DNA of 31,181 nucleotides from UBA1413 sp964472165 (GTDB lineage: Bacteria; Bacteroidota; Bacteroidia; Bacteroidales; Prolixibacteraceae), in contig CAYYJE010000028.1 in NCBI GenBank assembly GCA_964472165.1, positions 1 to 31,181 on the forward strand, written 5' to 3'. The notes beneath the pieces are model-generated. The model searched no databases and was not told the DNA's origin. It worked only from the letters and a program-made list of their open reading frames with translations. Numbering within the stretch: the first letter of the stretch is position 1; every line of letters begins with the position of its first letter. A program made the position numbers and the translations under genes. Positions 22,194 through 29,733 of this stretch are shown in pieces.

Positions 22194-24359
22194 TCAGTTT
22201 TCACCCCGTGAAACCGAGGTAATCCCCTTCATGTTTTTGAGTTTATGAATCAGGAAATCGAGATGTTCCACACTGTGAACCCAGATTTTCAGTACCCCCC
22301 TGAATTCCCCCCTGTTCGATTCCACATTAATTGACCGCATCTGCACCCCGAAATCTTTGGCAATTACATGCGAAATTTCGGATACAATACCCAGGGAATC
22401 GATTCCGGAAATGAACAGGTTGGTCAGAAAAGATCCTTTTCCGGATGTTTGTCTCCAGCGGGCTTTCACCAGACGGTAGGGAAAACGCTCAATCATTTGC
22501 GGAGCGTTGGGACATCCCACACGGTGAATCTTGATTCCATCGTGAATCGTCACAAAGCCGAAGATCTCATCCCCCATGACCGGATTGCAGCAGGGTGCCA
22601 GCTTATAGTTGACATCCCGGATGTTGCTGTCAATGATCATAAAATCATCGCCACCGTCCGTAGGAAGCTCTTTCACGACTTCAGCCGGCAGGAGTTCTTC
22701 AAGTTGTGACCTTACCGATAGCTTTTCCTCCTCTTTAACCAGTGACTTGACATGCAAGGTGTCAATCTTGCCTGTAGAAATATTGAAATAGAGATCTGTG
22801 GCCAGCTTAAGGTTATAGTGTTTCAGCAATTTCCGGATTACATCGTCAGTAAGCTCGATTTTCCAGTTTTTAAATTTCCGCAGGAGAATCTCCTTGCCGT
22901 TTGCAGCTTCCCGTTTCCGTGCCTCATTCAGGGAAGCTTTGATCCGGTTTTTGGCTTTCGAGGTGACAACGATCTCCAGCCAGTCAATTTTAGGATGCTG
23001 GTTGTTGCTGGATTCAACGGAGACAGTATCCCCATTCTTTAACTTGTGGCGCAAAGTCACTTTCCGGTCATTTACCTTTCCCCCCACACACTTGTCACCC
23101 AGATCGGAATGGATATCGTAGGCAAAGTCGAGGATGGTGGATCCTTTGGGCAGTTTTTTCAGATCGCCTTTTGGAGTAAATACATAAATTTCATCGCTGT
23201 ACACATTTTTCCGGAATTCATCGATGAAGTCTACCACATTAACCTCCGGATTTTCAAGAATATCCCTGATACCTGACAGCCATTGGTCAAAATCCCTGTT
23301 CTCCTTTCCCCCTTTGTATTTCCAGTGGGCTGCCACTCCCTTTTCAGCCATTTCATCCATCCTTCTGGTGCGGATCTGCACTTCGATCCACTTCTTGTGA
23401 GGTCCCATCACGGTTGCATGGAGGGACTCATATCCCGTCGACTTCGGAATGGTGATCCAATCCCGCATGCGTTCGGGATTTGCCTGGTATTCATCGGTCA
23501 CAACCGAATAAACTGTCCAGCAATCCGCCTTTTCATTGGCTGGTTCCGAATCCAGGATCACCCGGATGGCAAACAGGTCGTACACCTCGTCGAAGGCTAC
23601 CTTTTGACGCTGCATTTTGTTATGAATGGAGTAAACCGATTTGGTCCGGGCTTTCATTTCAAAACGGAATCCACGGCTGCGCAACTTTTCCTCAATGGGT
23701 TTCACAAACTCAGCGGTAAACTTCGACCGTTCGGTTTCGGTCTCCCGGAGACGGTTGATCACCTCCCGGTAAGCCTCTGGTTTCAGATATTTCAGACACA
23801 GGTCCTGCAGCTCTGTGTTTAGTTTGTACAACCCCAGCCGGTGTGCAAAGGGGGCATAGATGTGGTTGGTTTCGTTAGCAATCCGCTGAATGGAAGAGGT
23901 GGGATAGCGGTCAAAATTGCGCATTATTTGCATCCTGTCGGCAATCTTCACCAGAATTACCCTCACATCTCCCGCGAGAGCAAGCATGAGCATTCTGAAA
24001 TTTTCGGGATGAAGCTCCACGGTGTCGGTGCCCAGGGAATTGATCTTGGCCATCCCCTCCAGCATCACACTCACCGTTTCACCAAAGCGGCTCATGATAT
24101 CCCCGGGTTCCGCCTTCCTCTCCAACCTGTGATACCTCACATTGTGAAGCAGTCCGGCAACCACAGAATCCGTTCCCAGTCCAATCTCCTCCTGGATTAT
24201 CGAGGCCACCTCAATTGAATGGCAGAGAATCACCTCACCCGACTCAAAACAACGGTCTCCCAGCAACTCCCGCGCATACTCGTAAGCCCGGGTGACCTCT
24301 TCCACCCCTTTCTCTTCAAAAACCGCCCTGCATTTTCCGGCAAACTGCCTGAACAACCT
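22194..24359 (-). CDS. relA: RelA/SpoT family (p)ppGpp synthetase with degenerate hydrolase domain, 5' end in gap
   Basis: 721 visible residues. The start is lost in the gap at 24360-24459. The order is a degenerate HD domain, synthetase, TGS ('DEIYVFTPKGDLKKLPKGSTILDFAY'), helical region, conserved cysteine region ('YKLAPCCNPVMGDEIFGFV') and C-terminal ACT/RRM ('FISGIDSLGIVSEISHVIA'). The HD site has 'HSIEVASI', but the HD motif reads LLHN (residues 71-74) and the usual ED motif is 'VRYHRL'. 'IADRMQIMR' replaces LADRxHNMR. Hydrolase activity is probably lost. The synthetase keeps 'SIHNKM', 'YDLFAIRV', 'TGYESLHATV' and 'EVQIRT', with RMRD in place of the RxKD/EXDD motif. It makes (p)ppGpp during starvation, probably at ribosomes through the C-terminal domains. 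Glycerate kinase follows. Confidence 0.88.
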   Translation of the reverse strand, partial: RLFRQFAGKCRAVFEEKGVEEVTRAYEYARELLGDRCFESGEVILCHSIEVASIIQEEIGLGTDSVVAGLLHNVRYHRLERKAEPGDIMSRFGETVSVMLEGMAKINSLGTDTVELHPENFRMLMLALAGDVRVILVKIADRMQIMRNFDRYPTSSIQRIANETNHIYAPFAHRLGLYKLNTELQDLCLKYLKPEAYREVINRLRETETERSKFTAEFVKPIEEKLRSRGFRFEMKARTKSVYSIHNKMQRQKVAFDEVYDLFAIRVILDSEPANEKADCWTVYSVVTDEYQANPERMRDWITIPKSTGYESLHATVMGPHKKWIEVQIRTRRMDEMAEKGVAAHWKYKGGKENRDFDQWLSGIRDILENPEVNVVDFIDEFRKNVYSDEIYVFTPKGDLKKLPKGSTILDFAYDIHSDLGDKCVGGKVNDRKVTLRHKLKNGDTVSVESSNNQHPKIDWLEIVVTSKAKNRIKASLNEARKREAANGKEILLRKFKNWKIELTDDVIRKLLKHYNLKLATDLYFNISTGKIDTLHVKSLVKEEEKLSVRSQLEELLPAEVVKELPTDGGDDFMIIDSNIRDVNYKLAPCCNPVMGDEIFGFVTIHDGIKIHRVGCPNAPQMIERFPYRLVKARWRQTSGKGSFLTNLFISGIDSLGIVSEISHVIAKDFGVQMRSINVESNRGEFRGVLKIWVHSVEHLDFLIHKLKNMKGITSVSRGEN

Positions 24360-24459
24360 NNNNNNNNNNNNNNNNNNNNNNNNNNNNNNNNNNNNNNNNN
24401 NNNNNNNNNNNNNNNNNNNNNNNNNNNNNNNNNNNNNNNNNNNNNNNNNNNNNNNNNNN
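24360..24459. other. Assembly gap (100 N) between the ferritin and RelA-like genes
   Basis: Exactly 100 ambiguous bases. The ferritin end (about 50 residues), an intergenic space and the RelA N-terminus must lie here, which needs well over 100 bases. An open frame running through the N run is a placeholder effect. Confidence 0.97.
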
Positions 24460-24806
24460 GTGGCATAATCCGACTCCGCAACTGCCACATCCATAATCTT
24501 GCTGATGCTGGCTGTAACAAACTGCTCGTGCTCCAACGCCTTTTCAAAAACCAACGTCACATTCTCAAAATCAGTCTCCACCTGGGCGATTGCCTTCAGC
24601 ACAACCTGACTTCCCCTGTCGTGCACATATTTGAAGAATTTGTTGCCATGGGTCATCTCTTCCTGATACTGGATATACATCCAGTTGGCAAATCCGGGAA
24701 AACCCTTTCCCTGAAGCCATGCCGACATCGACAGGTATAGAAATGCCGAATAATATTCTTTATTGATCTGCTCGTTGATCGCTTTTAAAACTTTTTCCTT
24801 TAACAT
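24460..24806 (-). CDS. ftnA: Ferritin (non-haem, FtnA-type), 3' end in gap
   Basis: 115 visible residues from an ATG at 24806. The rest is lost in the gap. It starts 'MLKEKVLKAINEQINKEYYSAFLYLSMSAW'-like (shown here by its key sites): ferroxidase ligands Glu17, Glu50, His53 and Glu94 sit at exactly the positions used in E. coli FtnA numbering ('NKEYYSA', 'YQEEMTHGNKFF', 'KALEHEQF'). Tyr24 is also kept. The missing part would carry Gln127 and Glu130. The protein would form a 24-mer that oxidises and stores iron in the cytosol, limiting Fenton chemistry. Two -7 type promoter elements lie upstream. In frame with the RelA-like gene only through the N run, so it is annotated separately. Confidence 0.92.
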
Positions 24807-24831
24807 TTTTCTTGAATTTAGAATTATGCCC

Positions 24832-24859
24832 CAAAATTACAAAATCATTTTCAAAAATA
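24832..24859 (-). promoter_or_regulatory. Tandem -7 elements upstream of ferritin
   Basis: TAATTTTG (24832-24839) and TATTTTTG (24852-24859), both read on the minus strand, match TAnnTTTG exactly. The nearer one would give a leader of about 25 bases, with TTTT at the -33 position. The region is very AT-rich, so chance matches are possible. Confidence 0.42.
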
Positions 24860-25033
24860 AAAGGATTAAACCCTCCGTTTTAATTTTTATTTAGAAAAAT
24901 TCTTATTTAAAAATCTATACTCTGTCGGCCAAAAAACGATGAATCGCAATTTTCGAAATCCAGTGAAAGAGGATGCTGCCTCCCTCATTTCAAAACAGTA
25001 TGGAAAGAAAGCGGATTGTTCCATAATTTGTCC

Positions 25034-25041
25034 TATTTTTG
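25034..25041 (+). promoter_or_regulatory. Candidate -7 element for the lipase-like gene
   Basis: TATTTTTG matches TAnnTTTG and would start transcription about 22 bases before the ATG at 25069. A TTG (25016-25018) lies upstream, but at 15 bases it is too close for a usual -33 element. Confidence 0.38.
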
Positions 25042-25068
25042 AATAATCAAATCCAAAATAAGTAACCC

Positions 25069-26316
25069 ATGAATCGCAAATGGTTTTTAGCGGGATTAAG
25101 CCTGCTGTTTTTCCTGATTATATTTACCGGCTGTGACCTGATTGATGACGATGGAGAAATTCCAAAGACAGAAGACCAGTACCTGATCAGCTATTCGATT
25201 GTGGCCCAGTATCCGTTTGACCTGGTGGTAAAGCCGCTTTTTCAGAAGATTGAAACTGAATATCCCGATGCCACCGGGATCAGTCAAAAAGTCAAACACG
25301 GAGTCTGGGTTTACCGGGTAAATTACAAAACCAAATACAAAGCGCAGGAGGTAGCTGCTTCGGGATTGGTTTGCATTCCCATGGCAAACGGATCGTTTCC
25401 GCTCCTGAGCTTTCAGAATGGCACCAACACCCTGCATGCGAAAGCCCCTTCCAAAAGCCCCACCGATTCGCTCTTTGTGATGATTGAGGCCGTGGCAGCA
25501 ACCGGTTTTATCGTCGCACTACCCGATTATCTGGGTTTCGGGGCATCCTCCACCATGTTTCATCCATACCTGCACAAGGAATCGACAGTCACGTCAGTGG
25601 TTGACTTTTTCAGGGCAATCCGCGAGATGACTGCCAAAATGAAAAGTACCATTCTTACGAAAGACACCTACCTGATGGGGTACTCGCAGGGAGGTTGGGC
25701 TACCATGGCGATCAAACAGGAACTTGAGACCAACCTTGCGTCAGAATTTACAGTGAAAGCCACTTCGTGCGGGGCTGGGCCATATGACCTGACCCATGTG
25801 AGCAATACCATTTTCAGCAAGCAGGTATACGATATGCCTTATTTTCTGGCATATATCATGAATTCCTACATTCAATCCTCAGAGATCTCACTATCCTATG
25901 CCGATATTTTCAATACTCCTTACTCCGGCCAGGGTTATATTTCCGGTTTGTTTGACGGCACACATGATTCAGGGTACATCAACGGAAAACTGAGTACCAC
26001 CATCAATCAGCTTTTCAAATCAAACTTTCTGGACAGTCTGGCCACTGCGCCCAGGTATAAAACACTCCGGGATGCCCTATCGGACAACAGTATCAAAGCC
26101 TGGAAAACCACATCCCCCACTTTGTTGATTCACGGGTTGGGCGACACCTTTGTTCCACCCTCCGTGATGACAAAAATGGCACAGGATTTCATGGCCGCAG
26201 GCGTAACCCAGGGGGTCGTTGAAGCGATTCCGGTTCCCGGTCTCGGACACCAGGAAGCCGTAGTCCCATGGGGAGCAAAATCATTGCAATGGATCCTTCA
26301 AAAATCGGGGATATAG
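25069..26316 (+). CDS. Secretory lipase-like alpha/beta-hydrolase lipoprotein
   Basis: A 415-residue lipoprotein (signal peptide with FTGC, Cys22). The alpha/beta-hydrolase core is complete: nucleophile elbow 'GYSQGG' (Ser206), acid in 'HGLGDTFVPP' (Asp359) and histidine in 'GLGHQEAV' (His394). 'GLVCIPMANGSFPLLSFQNGTNTLHAKAP' and 'VALPDYLGFGASSTMFHPYLHKES' resemble the secretory lipase (LIP) group, in which 'xPDYxGxG' precedes the elbow. It probably hydrolyses esters at the cell surface or in the periplasm. The natural substrate (lipid, acetylated sugar or peptide) cannot be told. It is a single gene, convergent with the glycosyltransferase gene, with only five bases between the stops. Confidence 0.85.
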   Translation: MNRKWFLAGLSLLFFLIIFTGCDLIDDDGEIPKTEDQYLISYSIVAQYPFDLVVKPLFQKIETEYPDATGISQKVKHGVWVYRVNYKTKYKAQEVAASGLVCIPMANGSFPLLSFQNGTNTLHAKAPSKSPTDSLFVMIEAVAATGFIVALPDYLGFGASSTMFHPYLHKESTVTSVVDFFRAIREMTAKMKSTILTKDTYLMGYSQGGWATMAIKQELETNLASEFTVKATSCGAGPYDLTHVSNTIFSKQVYDMPYFLAYIMNSYIQSSEISLSYADIFNTPYSGQGYISGLFDGTHDSGYINGKLSTTINQLFKSNFLDSLATAPRYKTLRDALSDNSIKAWKTTSPTLLIHGLGDTFVPPSVMTKMAQDFMAAGVTQGVVEAIPVPGLGHQEAVVPWGAKSLQWILQKSGI

Positions 26317-26321
26317 GGCTA

Positions 26322-27290
26322 TTAAACACCCTTTTCCCCTGTATTGACGGTTCGTCTGACCCGGTACGGCGTTTTTTTCTGCGCTTCGAAATAGGTTCGC
26401 ATCTGGAATTCCGCAATTATTCCGGTCGTAAGAAACTGTATTCCTGCCACCAACAGTAAAATCCCAAGCAGCAGGATAGGTTTACCCCAGATATCCTGCC
26501 CCATTATTTTGAGTACCAGCAGATAGACGTTAATCAGGATTCCGATTGCCAGGGTAAAAAAGCCGATCTGTCCAAAAAAATGGATGGGGCGTTGCATGTA
26601 TTTTTTAAAAAACCACATCAGCGTGAGATCACTCATCACCCGTGTGGTCCGGCTCAGGTTGTATTTCGACTTTCCAAACTGTCTTGGACGGTGGTTCACA
26701 TCCACCTGCGTGAACCTGGTAGCCCCCTCAAGGGCAATCAATACCGGGATAAAACGGTGCAGTTCCCCGTAGATGTGAATATGTTTAATGGCTTCCCTTT
26801 CGAATAATTTCAGGGTACAACCCAGGTCTTTCATCTGGGTACCTGTGGACTGTCTGATCATATAATTGGCAATTCCCGAGGGGATTTTCCGGAGAAACAT
26901 GCCGTCCTTGCGATTGGCCCTGACTCCTGCTACCATATCCCATCCTTCGGATTCCGCTTTTTCCAGCATCGCAGGTATGTCGGCCGGGTCGTTTTGCAAA
27001 TCCCCGTCGATCAGAACAATATATTCTCCTGCGGCTGCATCAATCCCGGCCTGAAGGGCAGAACTCTGGCCATAATTCCGCATCAGCTCCACCATTAGAA
27101 ACCGGTCATCAGCAATGGCAAGAATCTCAGACCGGGTTCCGTCGGTTGAACCATCGTCCACAAATATCGCCTCATAATCAATGGATTTCAATGCCTCCCT
27201 GATTTGATTCGCGAGAAGCCGGATATTGGGTTCTTCGTTGTACACGCAGATGACCACAGATAGTTTTTTCATTTTTAAGGGTTGATTCAT
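26322..27290 (-). CDS. DPM1-like GT2 polyprenyl-phosphate glycosyltransferase
   Basis: 322 residues. The ATG at 27290 is used, and an ATG at 27272 (MKKLSVV) is an equally plausible start. The GT-A domain has 'LSVVICVYNEEPNI', the nucleotide-binding 'FVDDGSTDGT' (44-52), the metal-binding 'LIDGDLQNDP' (DGD at 95-97), 'KDLGCTLKLFERE' and 'RQFGKSKYNLSRTTRVMSDLTLMWF'. Two transmembrane helices follow (about 237-258 and 270-293). This layout is that of ArnC/GtrB/DPM1-type enzymes that load a sugar onto undecaprenyl phosphate for later transfer outside the membrane, for glycan or lipid A decoration. Donor and acceptor are unknown. It is the last gene of a minus-strand group that follows the putative outer-membrane protein gene after 52 bases. 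Confidence 0.88.
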   Translation of the reverse strand: MNQPLKMKKLSVVICVYNEEPNIRLLANQIREALKSIDYEAIFVDDGSTDGTRSEILAIADDRFLMVELMRNYGQSSALQAGIDAAAGEYIVLIDGDLQNDPADIPAMLEKAESEGWDMVAGVRANRKDGMFLRKIPSGIANYMIRQSTGTQMKDLGCTLKLFEREAIKHIHIYGELHRFIPVLIALEGATRFTQVDVNHRPRQFGKSKYNLSRTTRVMSDLTLMWFFKKYMQRPIHFFGQIGFFTLAIGILINVYLLVLKIMGQDIWGKPILLLGILLLVAGIQFLTTGIIAEFQMRTYFEAQKKTPYRVRRTVNTGEKGV

Positions 27291-27342
27291 TTTCTTTCAA
27301 ATACTATAAAACTGACGCTGCCGGCAGCAAAGGAAGGGGGCA

Positions 27343-28290
27343 CTACAGAAGGCTGAATTTCCAAATAAACGAAAACCGGAAACTGCTGTATTCCCAATCG
27401 CGGAGACCTTGAATGAACTGGAATTCCGCTGCGGTATAATCCCAGTCATACCGCGATTTCGCAGTTACCACCACTGGTTGATCATAGATCGTGACGTCTT
27501 TGTACTTTTCGGAATAAGCAAGCATCTTCCCCTCATATCTGCCCGACATATATCCGGAATAACCGGAAAGGGATCCCGAAAGGAGCAGGTGACCATTGGT
27601 CCAATCCATTCCGGCGCCATACAACAGGGCATCGTTCTGGGGTGTGGCCTCATCGTTGGTCTGCCAGGAGAAGAATCCCAGATCCACATAGGCCCGGAGC
27701 ATATTGAACCTCCCCACCCTGAAATCCTTTGAAGAGCTGACATCCACAAAATAACCGGGACTATCGGAAAACCTTGCAGCCTGGAGATTCCCGGATGCGG
27801 TTTTGCAAGCCATCCGCAACAAGGTATTGGGGAATGCACGGTCGCGGGCAAGCTGGATGAGTGTGCTGAAGTAAAGATCTCCCTGCCCCAACCCTTTTCC
27901 GTCGACATCACGGGAAAACCGGGAATTCCGGATCTCCTCCGTGTAGTTGTAATTTTCCAATACCACACCAAATGCCTCCACTGCAATTTTCCCATCCGCA
28001 AAAGGTACCCGCAGGTGAAAGGATATATCTTGAGTCGGGTCACCAGGATGAAAATGACGAGACAGGGAGGTCTTCATTTCTCCGAACTCCTGAATAAGTC
28101 CATTCCCGAGCTCAGGTACAGGCAATGCGTTGGGACCCAGATTCCCCGGCGCCACAATCATCCAGTTGCGCCACCCCGGATCCCCGGGATCCCATCCATG
28201 CGCGTCGTTCCACCATTGCCACCCTCCATCCTGTGAAGACGCAGAAATACCAACAATCCAAATCATCAAAAAGAGCAGAATTCTTCTCAT
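27343..28290 (-). CDS. Putative outer-membrane beta-barrel protein of unknown function
   Basis: A 315-residue protein with a signal peptide ('MRRILLFLMIWIVGISASSQ') and a Trp/Gly/Asp-rich start ('GGWQWWNDAHGWDPGDPGW'). The body alternates hydrophobic and polar residues in strand-like runs: 'ISFHLRVPFADGKIAVEAF', 'RAYVDLGFFSWQT', 'LLYGAGMDWTNGHLLLSGSL' and 'FRFSFIWKFSLL' at the end. Aromatic residues mark the strand ends, as in outer-membrane barrels. I do not recognise a named family. It lies 68 bases after the aminopeptidase C gene and 52 bases before the glycosyltransferase, so the three may be co-transcribed. A secreted beta-sandwich protein is an alternative. Confidence 0.65.
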   Translation of the reverse strand: MRRILLFLMIWIVGISASSQDGGWQWWNDAHGWDPGDPGWRNWMIVAPGNLGPNALPVPELGNGLIQEFGEMKTSLSRHFHPGDPTQDISFHLRVPFADGKIAVEAFGVVLENYNYTEEIRNSRFSRDVDGKGLGQGDLYFSTLIQLARDRAFPNTLLRMACKTASGNLQAARFSDSPGYFVDVSSSKDFRVGRFNMLRAYVDLGFFSWQTNDEATPQNDALLYGAGMDWTNGHLLLSGSLSGYSGYMSGRYEGKMLAYSEKYKDVTIYDQPVVVTAKSRYDWDYTAAEFQFIQGLRDWEYSSFRFSFIWKFSLL

Positions 28291-28358
28291 TCCACGGAAT
28301 AGCTACCAAATCATAATTAAAGGCACCACAGTACCCTATGCCCGCACGATAGCCCGGA

Positions 28359-29561
28359 CTACAAGCCCAGTTTTGTTCTGATCGGTGCGGGAATCGCATC
28401 CTTGTGAACCATAATTGAGGTGGTTTTGTAATTCACGTAAGCCTTGGATGCATAAAAATAGCCATCATGAAGGTTGTAATCACCCCATGAATTTTTCACC
28501 TTATAAAATGTTTTACCGGTCTGGTCCCTGGCCAACCCCACGATATGCATACCATGATCGTCGGTGGTCTGTTGGCTGTCAAAACCGACCTGTCTTAATT
28601 CCTGGGTAATTTCAAGTTCAGGCCCCGGCTTGGTAATCCTGTAAGTCTCATCTTCCTTTTCCCTGTCCGACAACTTTTCCCAGCGAAGAATCTCCGCATT
28701 GGTCATATCTTCCGTTCTTTTAACCGGAACCATGGCAACTCCCCTGTTGCTGGTAAGAAATCCCTTTTCGCTCACATCTGTGGCCCAGGCCACAGTATAC
28801 CCGTTATGAAGCGAGTAATCAATGATTTCTTCCATCTCTGCCAGCGGAACGTTGTAAACCTTATCCCAGGACCAGTTGTCGGGAACCTCCAGAATGAAAG
28901 ATGTATAAAAAGGATGGTGGGTAAAAGACGTGATCTCTACATAGTCATCCATGTTGAGTCCGACAACTTCCCTGGCAAAACTTTGTGGAGTGTAATTCTT
29001 TCCCTTGTATTCAAAACGTTCGGGAATAGCCCCCAGGTAGGCATTCAGCGTGGAAACAATTGTTTCATGCCACACCGGCGATATTTTGCGGTTTGGATTC
29101 TTCACCAAAGCAACCATTTGTTCTTTAAGCAGGGCATCCAGTTCCCCGTGTACATGTTTTTCCTCCCCATAATTGAGCCCTTTAAACACTTCTTCGGGTA
29201 CGATCCCGTATTGCCTGATCACATTGGACACATCGTGGAATGCACCACCCCCTCCGAAATTGGTATTTCCCTGCATGCGCATGTACTTCCCTGCCTTCTC
29301 AGAATAGGCATGATAGACCACGAACATTTCAGAAAGATCAGTTTCCGGTTTCTTTAACCTGAGCATTTCCGATTCAAAAAAGGAGAGACCACTAAAAGAC
29401 CAGCAGGTTCCTGTCCGGTGTTGATTTTTGACTGAAGAAGCAGGTAATACCAGCTCATCGGTAAATTTAAATCCTTCGGGTTCGGCCTTCACTTCCTGTG
29501 AAAAAACGGGTAAAGCTGAGGCTATCATGAAAAAAAGAGCTAACAGGGAGAATTTCCGCAT
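28359..29561 (-). CDS. pepC: Exported aminopeptidase C / bleomycin hydrolase (C1 papain clan)
   Basis: A 400-residue C1 peptidase with a signal peptide ('MRKFSLLALFFMIASALPVFS'). The active site is Gln47 and Cys53 ('NQHRTGTCWSFSG'), His336 ('TDDHGMHIVG') and Asn357 ('KVKNSWGDY'), in the expected order. 'MFVVYHAYSEKAGKYMRMQG' and 'GGGAFHDVSNVIRQYGIVPEE' are typical of aminopeptidase C. Classic bleomycin hydrolases are cytosolic hexamers. The signal peptide here places it in the periplasm, a variant seen in Bacteroidota. It would trim amino acids from peptide N-termini. A candidate promoter with TATATTTG lies just upstream. Confidence 0.9.
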   Translation of the reverse strand: MRKFSLLALFFMIASALPVFSQEVKAEPEGFKFTDELVLPASSVKNQHRTGTCWSFSGLSFFESEMLRLKKPETDLSEMFVVYHAYSEKAGKYMRMQGNTNFGGGGAFHDVSNVIRQYGIVPEEVFKGLNYGEEKHVHGELDALLKEQMVALVKNPNRKISPVWHETIVSTLNAYLGAIPERFEYKGKNYTPQSFAREVVGLNMDDYVEITSFTHHPFYTSFILEVPDNWSWDKVYNVPLAEMEEIIDYSLHNGYTVAWATDVSEKGFLTSNRGVAMVPVKRTEDMTNAEILRWEKLSDREKEDETYRITKPGPELEITQELRQVGFDSQQTTDDHGMHIVGLARDQTGKTFYKVKNSWGDYNLHDGYFYASKAYVNYKTTSIMVHKDAIPAPIRTKLGL

Positions 29562-29592
29562 GACAATTCAGGTGTTAAAATTAAATTTCTGC

Positions 29593-29624
29593 CAAATATA
29601 AAAAATTAATAGTACCCCGGAAAA
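29593..29624 (-). promoter_or_regulatory. Candidate promoter for aminopeptidase C
   Basis: TATATTTG (29593-29600, minus strand) matches TAnnTTTG exactly, with TTTT (29621-29624) 20 bases upstream as an imperfect -33 element. The leader would be about 25 bases. Confidence 0.45.
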
Positions 29625-29721
29625 GATATTTCTCACGGTCTGAGAAATCCATTATGGAGCAATAACCGGTGTGAATCGTTAAATATCATTAAGCTGCACC
29701 GGCCACATTGCCTTAAAATAC

Positions 29722-29729
29722 TATTTTTG
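29722..29729 (+). promoter_or_regulatory. Candidate -7 element directly before the TPR gene
   Basis: TATTTTTG matches TAnnTTTG exactly but ends four bases before the ATG at 29734, so it would give a leaderless transcript. There is no TTG at the -33 position. Confidence 0.28.
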
Positions 29730-29733
29730 CTTT

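Noticed and set aside
23283..23822. 179-residue plus-strand frame opposite the RelA-like gene
   Set aside because: Antisense shadow. The minus-strand frame carries the conserved synthetase motifs.
24939..25046. 35-codon plus-strand ORF before the lipase-like gene
   Set aside because: No start signal and no recognisable product, and it overlaps the candidate promoter of the next gene. It shares an 11-base ATGAATCGCAA with the lipase start, which I take as chance.
27317..27328. 12-base palindrome GCTGCCGGCAGC between the outer-membrane protein and glycosyltransferase genes
   Set aside because: Too short a stem and loop, with no U-tract, to call a terminator.
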